Positions 55,315 to 63,399 of a stretch of 64,000 nucleotides of DNA are shown piece after piece. The notes below the pieces were generated by a model. The model saw only the letters and a program-made list of their open reading frames with translations. It did no database searches and was not told the DNA's origin. Every line of letters begins with the position of its first letter. The stretch's first letter is position 1. Location: contig NZ_QKOE01000002.1 of assembly GCF_003226565.1 (NCBI RefSeq), forward strand, positions 310,001 to 374,000, in the 5' to 3' direction. A program made the position numbers and the translations under genes. Source of the stretch: Parazoarcus communis SWub3 = DSM 12120 (GTDB lineage: Bacteria; Pseudomonadota; Gammaproteobacteria; Burkholderiales; Rhodocyclaceae).

Positions 55315-56852
55315 AGCCGGCTGCGCCACCCCCTCGCCTGTTTGAAGCCCTCGAGGCGCCACTGCTGGCGCTCGACCCCTTGCCCCGTGGCCTGTGGTTG
55401 TGGACCCTGGTGCACTCCCACGGCCGTTGGCTGGATCGTCCGGCCGCACTCGAAACCTGGCGCCAGGCCCTGATTGCCGGCACCGTGCCATCACAGCCGG
55501 GCTGGCCCTCATCCGGGCTGGCGCATGCCATCACGGACATGCTGCAGCACCTGGGCTTGCCAGCCTTCTGCCACGGCAAGGCCGAGTTGGCCGAACAGGT
55601 CTTGCGTGCCTTGCTATGGCACCTGGACCTGATCCCCGACTACCGCGACCGCGGTGCCAGCCCCGAACGTGCACAGGCCATGGCGCTGGAGGCTTTTGCC
55701 GATGACTGGCGCGAGCGCACTGCCCTGGTCGATGCGCTGACCGAGGTGCTGGGCGATCTGGGCGAGCTCAAGAACATGCGCTGGGATGTGGTGCGCGGTC
55801 TGCTGCGCAGCGAGGGCTGGCAGGCCGCCGTGCGCATCCGCCGCCTGATCGAGGACCTGCCCGGCTTGTCCGCCTTGATTGCCGGCCTCGGGCGTGATCG
55901 AGACTGCACCGCCCAGGCGGAAGAGTCGAGCACCGGAAACCAGGCGCCCCAGCCCCTGCCGGTGCCGCGCATGGTGCAGCGCCGTCTGCGCGTGCCCGAT
56001 CTGCCGGGCGAGACCCGCGGCGTGCAGCGCGCCGACCGGATTGCCCGCATGCTGCCCGCCGAGGCCATGCTGCTCGGCCATCCCCGGCTGCGTCTGGTGT
56101 GGCACGCCCGCCGCGCCGAGCGCACCCTGCTGTGCTACGAGGACGACGATTGTCTGCTCGAACCGCTCCCGCGTCCGCAGCCCGCCACGCTGCCGCAGCC
56201 TCGGCCGCGGCGCGAAATGGGGCCGATGATGATCTGCGTGGACACCTCGGCATCCATGCGCGGCGGTGCCGAAGCGGTCGCCAAGGCGGTGGTGCTGGAG
56301 GCCGCGCGCATCGCCCATGCGCAGCGTCGTGCCTGCCATGTGTACGCTTTTGGGGGGCCGGATGAGGTGGTCGAGCTGACGCTGGGCTTTGACAGTGCCG
56401 GCCTGACCCGGCTGGTGGACTTCATCGGCCAGGCTTTCCGCGGGGGGACCGACATCTGCCTGCCGCTGGAACGCGCGCTGGTCCGCCTGGGCGAGTCGGG
56501 CTGGCAACAGGCCGACCTGATGATTGCGTCCGACGGTGAGTTCGGTGCCACCCCCGCACTTGCCGCCGCGGTCCTGCAGGCCAAGACGACGCAGGGCCTG
56601 CGGGTGCAGGGGGTCCTGATCGGCGACCGCGAAACCGTCGGCCTCGCCGAGCTGGCCGACGACGTGTTCTGGGTGCGTGACTGGCGCCGCTTTGGCGGCT
56701 CCAGTGCGGCCTCGCCGGTGCACGACCGCCGGCTCACCGCGCTGTATTTCCCCGGTGCGCTGCGTTCGGCGCAGAACCGCGCCGCAACCCTGGATGGCGA
56801 GGCCGCCGCACGTGCGGTGCGCGCCGGCCGCAAGGAGTCAACCCCAACATGA
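55311..56852 (+). CDS. viaA: VWA-domain protein ViaA
   Basis: The 513-residue protein is a RavA partner with an N-terminal helical region and a C-terminal VWA domain (about residues 300-480). The MIDAS motif is DTSAS in PMMICVDTSASMRGGAEAVA, with the matching Thr in FRGGTDICLPLER and Asp in LMIASDGEFGAT. GEAVGL-like GLAELADDVFWVRDW lies near the end. It overlaps ravA by 4 nt and the DUF364 gene by 4 nt, so three genes form one operon. The length is close to E. coli ViaA (about 480). Confidence 0.9.
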   Translation: MKPAAPPPRLFEALEAPLLALDPLPRGLWLWTLVHSHGRWLDRPAALETWRQALIAGTVPSQPGWPSSGLAHAITDMLQHLGLPAFCHGKAELAEQVLRALLWHLDLIPDYRDRGASPERAQAMALEAFADDWRERTALVDALTEVLGDLGELKNMRWDVVRGLLRSEGWQAAVRIRRLIEDLPGLSALIAGLGRDRDCTAQAEESSTGNQAPQPLPVPRMVQRRLRVPDLPGETRGVQRADRIARMLPAEAMLLGHPRLRLVWHARRAERTLLCYEDDDCLLEPLPRPQPATLPQPRPRREMGPMMICVDTSASMRGGAEAVAKAVVLEAARIAHAQRRACHVYAFGGPDEVVELTLGFDSAGLTRLVDFIGQAFRGGTDICLPLERALVRLGESGWQQADLMIASDGEFGATPALAAAVLQAKTTQGLRVQGVLIGDRETVGLAELADDVFWVRDWRRFGGSSAASPVHDRRLTALYFPGALRSAQNRAATLDGEAAARAVRAGRKESTPT

Positions 56853-57691
56853 GCACGACCCTCGAAACCGAACTGCTGGCCGGCCTGGCGCGTGTCGCCG
56901 CCCATCATCCACTGCCCCGCGTGCGGGCGCTGCACCTGCCACCGCTGGATGCACCCAACGACACCGCGCGCGACCGGGGCGAGTTCTGTGCGCTTGAACT
57001 CGAGGACGGCGCCCTCGGGCTGGCTTATGTCCTGCTCGACGACACCCTGGCCCGCTTGCATGCCGAAACGCCGGGGCTGGGGCTGGCCGGCAGCGATCCG
57101 CTGGTGCTTGCGCGGGCCGCGGTCGGCGGACAAGGGCTGGTGCGTACGCTCGGCCTGGCGGCGATCAACGCCCTGAGCCGCCATGTCTTCGACCGTGCCG
57201 GCTATGTCCCGCCGCGCAGCACCGACTCCATCGGCCAGGTCGATCCGCAGCCGGGCGAGCGCATTGGCATGGTCGGCTACTTCCGGCCGCTGGCAAAACG
57301 CATTGCCGAGGTCGGCGCCCGTCTGGTGGTGCTTGAGCTCGATGCCGCGCTGGTGGGTGAACATCCCGACTGTACCGTCACCCTCGATCCGGCGGCCCTT
57401 GGCAGCTGTCCCAAAGTGCTGTGTACCGCCTCCACCCTGATCAACGGCAGCCTGGAGCGCATGTTGAAGGCCGCCTCGTCGGCTCGCCACTTTGCGCTGA
57501 TCGGGCCAGGGGCGGGTTGCCTGCCGGACGCCTTGTTCGCCCATGGGGTCACGCTGATGGGGGGCAACTGGATTGCCGATGGCCCGGCTTTTGTCGACGC
57601 CTTGCGTCGCGGCGAGGGCTGGAGCGGTCATGGCTGGAAGTTTGCCATCGAGCGCGGGCACTACCCCGGGCTGGACGCCTTGCTGGCGTGA
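56849..57691 (+). CDS. DUF364 putative chelatase-fold protein
   Basis: The 280-residue protein is a DUF364 member, a Rossmann-like fold proposed to bind heavy metals or siderophore-like ligands. Evidence: an N-terminal small domain, LAAINALSRHVFDRAGYV, then IGMVGYFRPLAKRIAEVGAR and the C-terminal LIGPGAGCLPDALFAHGVTL with MGGNWIADGPAFVDALRRGE. The 4-nt overlap with viaA shows tight coupling. The association with a MoxR/VWA pair suggests an insertion or remodelling role in metal-cofactor maturation, which is inference. No catalytic residue set is known. Confidence 0.85.
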   Translation: MSTTLETELLAGLARVAAHHPLPRVRALHLPPLDAPNDTARDRGEFCALELEDGALGLAYVLLDDTLARLHAETPGLGLAGSDPLVLARAAVGGQGLVRTLGLAAINALSRHVFDRAGYVPPRSTDSIGQVDPQPGERIGMVGYFRPLAKRIAEVGARLVVLELDAALVGEHPDCTVTLDPAALGSCPKVLCTASTLINGSLERMLKAASSARHFALIGPGAGCLPDALFAHGVTLMGGNWIADGPAFVDALRRGEGWSGHGWKFAIERGHYPGLDALLA

Positions 57692-57776
57692 TGTTCCGCT
57701 GCCGACCCTGGATCTGGCGTCACCCCGGGTTTGGCGTTAGGGTCCACCGCCTGCCGCTGCCATGCGGCCCTGATTG

Positions 57777-58502
57777 ATGGAGACCTCCGCAGTGAGCCAG
57801 CCCGATTCCAACCCGTTCCTGTTTCCGCCCACCATCCCCAGTGTGGCGATCGATGGCAGTACCGACCGCTTTCCCGTGCGGCGGGTGTATTGCATCGGCC
57901 GCAACTATGCCGACCACGCGCGTGAAATGGGGCATGACCCCGACCGCGAGCCGCCCTTCTTCTTCACCAAGCAGGCCGACAGCCTGCTGCCCGACGGTGC
58001 GCTGCTGCCGTATCCGGTGCAGACGCAGGATCTGCACCACGAGATCGAACTGGTGGTGGCGATCGGTCGCGGTGGCAGCAACATCGCCCCGGCTGCCGCG
58101 CTCGAGCACGTCTTCGGCTATGCCGTCGGGCTCGACATGACCCGGCGCGACCTGCAGGCCGAGGCCAAGCGCCTGGGGCGGCCGTGGGAAATCGGCAAGG
58201 CCTTCGATGGCGCCGCACCGTGCTCGGCCATCCTGCCGGCGGCGCGCATCGGCCATCCCGCGCAAGGCGCGATCTGGCTCGAGGTCAATGGTCAGCCGCG
58301 CCAGCGTGGCGATCTGGCCGACATGATCTGGCCGGTGGCCGAACTGGTCGCGCACATGTCGCGTTACTTCCGGCTCGAAGCCGGCGATCTGATCTACACC
58401 GGCACCCCGGCCGGCGTCGGCGCCGTCCAGGTTGGCGACCGTCTGCATGGCGGGGTGGATGGCGTTGCGACTCTCTCGGTGGAAATCGGCCCCCCGGTGT
58501 GA
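57777..58502 (+). CDS. fumarylacetoacetate hydrolase (FAH) family protein
   Basis: The 241-residue protein belongs to the FAH superfamily of metal-dependent hydrolases and decarboxylases. It has [20 protein letters not shown], the metal-binding acidic motif [17 protein letters not shown], and the family segments [20 protein letters not shown] and [20 protein letters not shown]. Members include acylpyruvate hydrolases and oxaloacetate decarboxylases. The ATG at 57777 is chosen over the TTG at 57774. It is monocistronic, 85 nt after DUF364. Confidence 0.93.
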   Translation: METSAVSQPDSNPFLFPPTIPSVAIDGSTDRFPVRRVYCIGRNYADHAREMGHDPDREPPFFFTKQADSLLPDGALLPYPVQTQDLHHEIELVVAIGRGGSNIAPAAALEHVFGYAVGLDMTRRDLQAEAKRLGRPWEIGKAFDGAAPCSAILPAARIGHPAQGAIWLEVNGQPRQRGDLADMIWPVAELVAHMSRYFRLEAGDLIYTGTPAGVGAVQVGDRLHGGVDGVATLSVEIGPPV

Positions 58503-58619
58503 CCGAATGCGTTTGTTCTACCCGTCGAGTGCACTACACTGACGCCTGCTCCTACGTACCGGCGCGTGTGACATGCGCCCGTCCTGCCTGTGCCCGCTGA
58601 CTCCGCGATCTCCGCCTCC

Positions 58620-59165
58620 ATGCCATCCTGCCGGCATTTGCTGGTCTCCTTCTCGCTGCTGATCCTGCCAGCACTTGTGCAGGGCCAGTGGCATGGAGAC
58701 GAGCGCCTGGCAAGAAATCCGCTGGCCGCGGGGGCGACAGTGATGGGCATCGCTGGCTACACGCGGTGGCCGGAAGCGCCGCTGCCCCTGCGTATGTGTG
58801 TCATCGGTGACGGCGATCTGGCGGAATCCGTCAGGCTGCATGCAAACCGGGTGCAGTCCGAAACCCCATTGACGCTGCGTGAGCTCGATCCTGCCCGTCC
58901 CGATATTGCCGACTGTGACCTCGTCTATTTTGGCAACATGTCCGCCGAGACGGTCGAGGCGCTGCTGCGTCAGCTTGCCGGCAAGCCGGTGCTGACGCTG
59001 GGTGAAGGCGCCGAGTTCTGCTCCGATGGTGGCATGTTCTGCCTGGACGTCGTCGATGGGGAGATCCGATTCTCGGCCAATCTCGACGCCATCTCGCGCA
59101 GCACCTTGCGGGTCAATCCGCAGGTCCTGCGCATCTCCCGCCAGTTGCGTGGTCAGGGTGTCTGA
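58620..59165 (+). CDS. yfiR: periplasmic YfiR-family inhibitor of the c-di-GMP cyclase
   Basis: The 181-residue protein has a signal peptide (MPSCRHLLVSFSLLILPALVQG) and a YfiR (DUF4154) domain. The Cys pair in FCSDGGMFCL (spacing C-x6-C) matches the redox-sensitive pair of YfiR. The features AGYTRWPEAPLPLRMCVIGD and DLVYFGNMSAETVEALLRQL fit the family. It would bind and hold the YfiN periplasmic domain. The ATG at 58620 is chosen over a GTG at 58590 because it gives a normal signal peptide. The stop is 2 nt before yfiN. Confidence 0.9.
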   Translation: MPSCRHLLVSFSLLILPALVQGQWHGDERLARNPLAAGATVMGIAGYTRWPEAPLPLRMCVIGDGDLAESVRLHANRVQSETPLTLRELDPARPDIADCDLVYFGNMSAETVEALLRQLAGKPVLTLGEGAEFCSDGGMFCLDVVDGEIRFSANLDAISRSTLRVNPQVLRISRQLRGQGV

Positions 59166-59167
59166 AC

Positions 59168-60424
59168 ATGGCTCGCTCCACACTGTTTGCCGCGCTGCGT
59201 CAGACGTATTTTCGCTCGACACTCTTTGCCATCGTGCTGGGTGGCGTTGCCCTCGCGGCCGTTGCCTTCCTGGCATTGCGCGCGCAGGTTGAGGACAACC
59301 TGGACCGCATCGCCCGGACCGTGGCCTATTCGGTCGAGGCTGCGGTGCTGTTCGGCGACAAGCAGACCGCCGATGAAATCCTGAGCCAGATTGCAGTGCG
59401 CGAGGGGCTGGTCGAAGTCGCCGTTCGCCGGGTCGATGGCGAGACCTTCGCCTATGCGCGCAACGCATCGGGTGAACCCCTGCATCGCCTGGGCACGCAG
59501 ATGGACGGCGCGTTTGTGTCCCACGGCGTGCGGGCCGAAGTGGTCAGCGGGCAGCAAGTGCTGGGCCGCGTCGAGTTGCGCGGTGATGGCAAGGTGTTCG
59601 TGGTTCTGTTCTTCCGTGTCCTCGGCGTATTGCTGCTCAGCCTGGGCTTGGCCGCACTGGTGGCCAAGGTGCTGGCCAGACGCACCGAGGGCCGTATCCT
59701 GGCGGAGCTCGATGCGCTTGCGGGCATGGCCCACACGCTGCGCCTCGACGGACAGTTCGAGCGCAGGCTGCCAACCTTCGAGATCGAAGAGTTCGACGCC
59801 CTGGGGCAGGACTTCAATGCCCTGCTGGCAGAAATCCAGCTGCGCAATGCCGAACTTGTCGATCGCCAACTGCGCCTCGAGCGCGCCAACCAGTCGCTGC
59901 AGCATCTGGCCGATCACGACAGCCTGACCGGCATGGCCAATCGTGCCCGTTTCGCCACCCTGCTGAAACAGGCACTGACGGAGGCGGCCGCATCGGGCTC
60001 GCACGTGGGCGTGCTGTACCTCGACAACGACCGTTTCAAGTCGATCAATGATCGCTTCGGTCATGCTGCCGGCGATGCCTTGCTGATCGATGTGGCGCGA
60101 CGGATTCGCGGTGCGGTGCGCGAGAGCGATCTGGTGGCGCGTCTGGGCGGAGACGAGTTCGCGGTGCTGCTTGCGCCGTTGCGGGACGTTGGCGATGCGC
60201 AGCGGGTTGCCGACAAGATCCTTATGGCGATGACCCGTGGTCTGCGACTGGCCGACGGCGTCGATATCGAACTTGGCGTCAGTATCGGCATTGCCGTCTA
60301 TCCCGATCATGCGAGCAGTGATGAATTGCTGCTGCAAGCGGCGGATCACGCCATGTACGAAGCCAAGCGCCTGGGGCGAGGGCGTGCCTGTACCTACTCG
60401 CCTGATGTACGAATGGAGCCGTGA
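59168..60424 (+). CDS. yfiN: membrane diguanylate cyclase YfiN/TpbB
   Basis: The 418-residue protein has a first membrane helix (IVLGGVALAAVAFLALRAQ), a CHASE8-type periplasmic domain, a second helix (VLGVLLLSLGLAALVAKVLA), a HAMP segment (about 180-235) and a GGDEF domain. The catalytic motif is RLGGDEFAVLL, and the inhibitory I-site is RESD five residues upstream. Periplasmic YfiR would repress it and the outer-membrane protein YfiB relieve this. It sits 2 nt after yfiR and overlaps yfiB. Confidence 0.95.
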   Translation: MARSTLFAALRQTYFRSTLFAIVLGGVALAAVAFLALRAQVEDNLDRIARTVAYSVEAAVLFGDKQTADEILSQIAVREGLVEVAVRRVDGETFAYARNASGEPLHRLGTQMDGAFVSHGVRAEVVSGQQVLGRVELRGDGKVFVVLFFRVLGVLLLSLGLAALVAKVLARRTEGRILAELDALAGMAHTLRLDGQFERRLPTFEIEEFDALGQDFNALLAEIQLRNAELVDRQLRLERANQSLQHLADHDSLTGMANRARFATLLKQALTEAAASGSHVGVLYLDNDRFKSINDRFGHAAGDALLIDVARRIRGAVRESDLVARLGGDEFAVLLAPLRDVGDAQRVADKILMAMTRGLRLADGVDIELGVSIGIAVYPDHASSDELLLQAADHAMYEAKRLGRGRACTYSPDVRMEP

Positions 60425-60426
60425 AG

Positions 60427-60915
60427 ATGAAACTGATTCGCTTGCTGATGGTTGTCGCGGCCTTGTTTGCTGCTGCCGGCTGCCAGAATTCACCGCCTTT
60501 GCGGGGCGGGCTGACTGAAGCACAGATTGCGGTCCTGGAACGCGTCGGCTTTGGCCAGACGGGGGACACCTGGAGCCTGGACCTGGACGGTCGCCTGCTG
60601 TTCGAAACGGATAACGCGGCCCTGACCCATCAGACCCGCGACATCATCGAGCGGGTGGCGCTGGCGCTGAAGTCGGTCGATATCGACCGGCTGACCGTCG
60701 AGGGGCATGCCGACAACACCGGAGATGCACGCTACAACCGTGAGCTGTCCCTGCGGCGTGCCGCGTCAGTGGCACGCGCCTTTACCGCCTATGGCATTCC
60801 TTACGACCATATCGTGGTGCGCGGGCGCGGCAGCGAGCGCCCGATTGCCGACAACGCCACGGCGGAGGGACGTGCCCAGAACCGGCGGGTGGTCCTGATC
60901 GTACCGGCTGGCTGA
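60427..60915 (+). CDS. yfiB: YfiB-like OmpA-domain lipoprotein
   Basis: The 162-residue lipoprotein has a lipobox (FAAAGC, Cys about residue 19) and a C-terminal OmpA-like peptidoglycan-binding domain. That domain has LLFETDNAALTHQTRDIIER, LTVEGHADNTGDARYNRELS, LRRAASVARAFTAYGI and GSERPIADNATAEGRAQNRR. In YfiBNR, YfiB sequesters YfiR at the outer membrane and activates YfiN. The ATG at 60427 lies in the frame that begins with a GTG overlapping the yfiN stop at 60421. Confidence 0.92.
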   Translation: MKLIRLLMVVAALFAAAGCQNSPPLRGGLTEAQIAVLERVGFGQTGDTWSLDLDGRLLFETDNAALTHQTRDIIERVALALKSVDIDRLTVEGHADNTGDARYNRELSLRRAASVARAFTAYGIPYDHIVVRGRGSERPIADNATAEGRAQNRRVVLIVPAG

Positions 60916-60943
60916 TGGCCCGCGATTGGCGCGTCGGTGGCCT

Positions 60944-61906
60944 TCAGTCGGTCGCCTTGACCAGGTTGCGCGGTGTGCCCCCGACAAACAATTCGATATT
61001 CTCGATCAGCTGATCGGCCAGCGTCTGCTGGGCCTCGTCCGAGGCCCAGGCCACATGCGGGGTCAGGATCACGTTGCGGCGGGCGGCGGCCTGCAGCAGC
61101 GGATTGTCGTCGGCGGGTGGCTCGCCATCGGTGACGTCGAAGCCGGCGCCGCTGATCAAGCCTTCGTCCAGCGCCCGTACCAGGTCGGTTTCATTGACCA
61201 GACCGCCGCGTGCGGTGTTGATCAGCAAGGGTGTGCACGACATGGCGCGGAACTCGGCCATGCCGATCAGGTTGCGGGTGCTGGCGGTCAGCGGGCAATG
61301 CAGGCTCAGCACCGAACTGGTGGCCAGCACTTCGTCAAAGGCGGTGTAGCCCTCGGCGGGCGCGCAGCCCTTGCGCGCGGCGAACACCGGTTCCATGCCA
61401 AAGGCGCGGCCCAGCGCCGCCACCCGCTCGCCGAGCAGGCCTTTGCCGATGATGCCCAGCCGGGTGCCGCGCAGATCGCGGATCGGGTGGTTGAAAAAGC
61501 AGAACTGCGCTGCGCGCTGCCATTCACCGGCAAGCACATCCTCCCGGTAGGCGAGCAGATTGCGGCGCAGGGCCAGGATCAGCGCGAACACGTGTTCCGG
61601 CACGGTATCCACCGAATAGCCGCGGATATTGCATACCGCGATGTCCTGCGCCGCGCAGGCCGCCTTGTCCACACAATCGGTCCCGGTCGCGGCGACTGCC
61701 ACCAGGCGCAGTGCGGGCAGTTGCGCCAGCAGTTCGGCCCGCAGCGGCACCTTGTTGGTGATGACGATGGTCGCGTCCGCCAGGCGTTCGAGCAACTGCG
61801 CCGGGGCCGTGCGCGGATGCTCCACCCAGTCGTGGGCAAAGGCCGGGCGGCGCAGCCGGATGTGCGGGGCCAGGGTATCGCGGTCGAGAAAGACGATCTT
61901 GTGCAT
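60944..61906 (-). CDS. D-2-hydroxyacid dehydrogenase (glycerate dehydrogenase-like)
   Basis: The 320-residue NAD-dependent enzyme has the dinucleotide motif LGIIGKGLLGERVAALG (G-x-G-x2-G) at about residue 150. Catalytic residues are Arg in NTARGGLVNETDL, Glu in FDVTDGEPPADDN and His in LTPHVAWASDEAQQTLADQL. The N-terminus MHKIVFLDRDTLAPHIRL fits the glycerate/hydroxypyruvate group. The start at 61906 is chosen from family alignment; the upstream extension is noncoding. It is convergent with yfiB. Confidence 0.92.
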   Translation of the reverse strand: MHKIVFLDRDTLAPHIRLRRPAFAHDWVEHPRTAPAQLLERLADATIVITNKVPLRAELLAQLPALRLVAVAATGTDCVDKAACAAQDIAVCNIRGYSVDTVPEHVFALILALRRNLLAYREDVLAGEWQRAAQFCFFNHPIRDLRGTRLGIIGKGLLGERVAALGRAFGMEPVFAARKGCAPAEGYTAFDEVLATSSVLSLHCPLTASTRNLIGMAEFRAMSCTPLLINTARGGLVNETDLVRALDEGLISGAGFDVTDGEPPADDNPLLQAAARRNVILTPHVAWASDEAQQTLADQLIENIELFVGGTPRNLVKATD

Positions 61907-62078
61907 GACGTTCGGCAAACGGAAAGGGGGCGGGGCGCCCGGGCGCCCCACAGGGTCAAGGTGGCGTCAGTGTAGCCCGCTTCATCCGCACCGGCTGCGT
62001 CGCGTCCGTCCCGCGTGGCCCCGGGGGGGAGTGTCCCCGGGGCCATCACCCCAGGTCCGTCTCCCCGGGTCCATCCGC
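61907..62078. other. GC-rich intergenic region with two inverted repeats
   Basis: No gene is seen. A perfect 18-bp palindrome (61932-61949, half ggggcgccc) and an 11-bp stem with an 8-nt loop (62016-62045) lie between the dehydrogenase start and the chrA stop. The latter may end chrA transcription. Confidence 0.55.
62016..62045 (-). terminator. GC hairpin after chrA
   Basis: An 11-bp inverted repeat tggccccgggg/ccccggggcca lies 34 nt past the chrA stop. It has no T-run, so its terminator strength is uncertain. Confidence 0.45.
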
Positions 62079-63290
62079 TCAGGCCAGCAACCAGCCGCCT
62101 GCCGCGCAGCCCAGCACCACCAGCCAGGGCGGCACTTTCCAGGCCATCAGTGCCACCAGCGCCAGCAAGCCCAGGGCAAAATCCGCTGGGCGGTGGATTG
62201 CGCTGGTCCACACCGGGTCGTACAGCGCCGCCAGCAGCAGGCCGACCACCGCCGCGTTGATGCCGGTCAGCGCAGCGCGTACGCGCGGGCTGCGGCGCAA
62301 GGCCTCCCAGAACGGCAGGCAAGCCACCACCAGCAAGAAGGCCGGGGCAAAGATCGCCAGCAGACACACCATGCCGCCGATCCAGCCGCCGGGTGTCATC
62401 GCCGCGCCCAGGAAGGCGGCAAAGGTGAACAGCGGGCCGGGTACCGCCTGTGCCGCACCGTAGCCGGCCAGAAACACATCCTTGCCCACCCAGCCGGCAT
62501 CGACCGTCTCGGCCTGCAGCAGCGGCAGCACCACATGGCCGCCACCAAACACCAGCGCGCCGGCACGGTAAAAGGCGTCGATCTGTGCCAGCGGGCCGTC
62601 GGGCAGGGCGGCAGCCACCAGCGGCAGGCCCAGCAGCAAGCCCAGGAACAGCACCAGGCAGACCACTGCCGCTGCGCGCCCCACCGGTATCGTCAGGGCG
62701 TCGTGGTGGCCGTCGTCGGTGGGCTTGAACGCGGCCAGCCCGATCAGCCCGGCCGCCACGATGATGCCGACCTGCGTCCACGCGCCGGGTACGGCCAGCA
62801 CCACACAGGTTGCCACCGCCATCAGGCTCAGCCGCGGCGCGTCCGGGCACAGGCTGCGGCCCATGCCCCACACCGCTTGTGCCACCACCGCCACCGCCAC
62901 CACCTTCAAGCCCTGCAGCAGACCCGCGGGCAGGGCGTCGCCCTGGCTGCCGATGCCGATGGCCAGCACGATCAAGGCGATGGCCGACGGCAGGGTGAAC
63001 CCGGCCCAGGCCGCCAGCGCGCCGGAATAACCCGCCCGCGACAGCCCAAGCGCCAGGCCCACCTGACTGCTGGCCGGACCGGGCAGGAACTGGCACAGCG
63101 CCACCAGGTCGGCATAGCTGCGCTCGGACAGCCAGCGCCGACGGTTGACGAACTCGTCACGGAAGTAGGCCAGATGCGCAATCGGCCCGCCGAAGGACGT
63201 CAGCCCCAGGCGCAGGAAGATCAGGAAGACCGCCCACGGACTGTGGTCGGCAGCGGTGGCTGGGGTCGGCTGAGAGGCGGGCGCAGACAT
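62079..63290 (-). CDS. chrA: chromate transporter ChrA, long two-domain form
   Basis: The 403-residue protein is a long-chain CHR transporter with two homologous halves (about residues 15-190 and 215-400) and around ten to twelve helices. The first-half motif FLRLGLTSFGGPIAHLAYFR and LCQFLPGPASSQVGLALGLS, and the second-half FYRAGALVFGGGHVVLPLLQ and GYGAAQAVPGPLFTFAAFLG, are diagnostic. It exports chromate or related oxyanions. The start at 63290 is the family-like MSAPASQP. It is on - downstream of the ABC permease. Confidence 0.95.
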   Translation of the reverse strand: MSAPASQPTPATAADHSPWAVFLIFLRLGLTSFGGPIAHLAYFRDEFVNRRRWLSERSYADLVALCQFLPGPASSQVGLALGLSRAGYSGALAAWAGFTLPSAIALIVLAIGIGSQGDALPAGLLQGLKVVAVAVVAQAVWGMGRSLCPDAPRLSLMAVATCVVLAVPGAWTQVGIIVAAGLIGLAAFKPTDDGHHDALTIPVGRAAAVVCLVLFLGLLLGLPLVAAALPDGPLAQIDAFYRAGALVFGGGHVVLPLLQAETVDAGWVGKDVFLAGYGAAQAVPGPLFTFAAFLGAAMTPGGWIGGMVCLLAIFAPAFLLVVACLPFWEALRRSPRVRAALTGINAAVVGLLLAALYDPVWTSAIHRPADFALGLLALVALMAWKVPPWLVVLGCAAGGWLLA

Positions 63291-63399
63291 GGGGCGATCC
63301 TGTTGAGGGTCGGCACATGATAGCGAAGCAAGGTGACAGTCCGAAGCCGTGCCCCGCCATTCAGCCGCGCCGGGTGGGGCCGCATGGGGCCACACCGGC

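Noticed and set aside
56135-57661. 508-codon open frame on - opposite viaA and DUF364
   Set aside because: It overlaps two well-supported genes and has low-complexity Ala/Arg/Ser composition.
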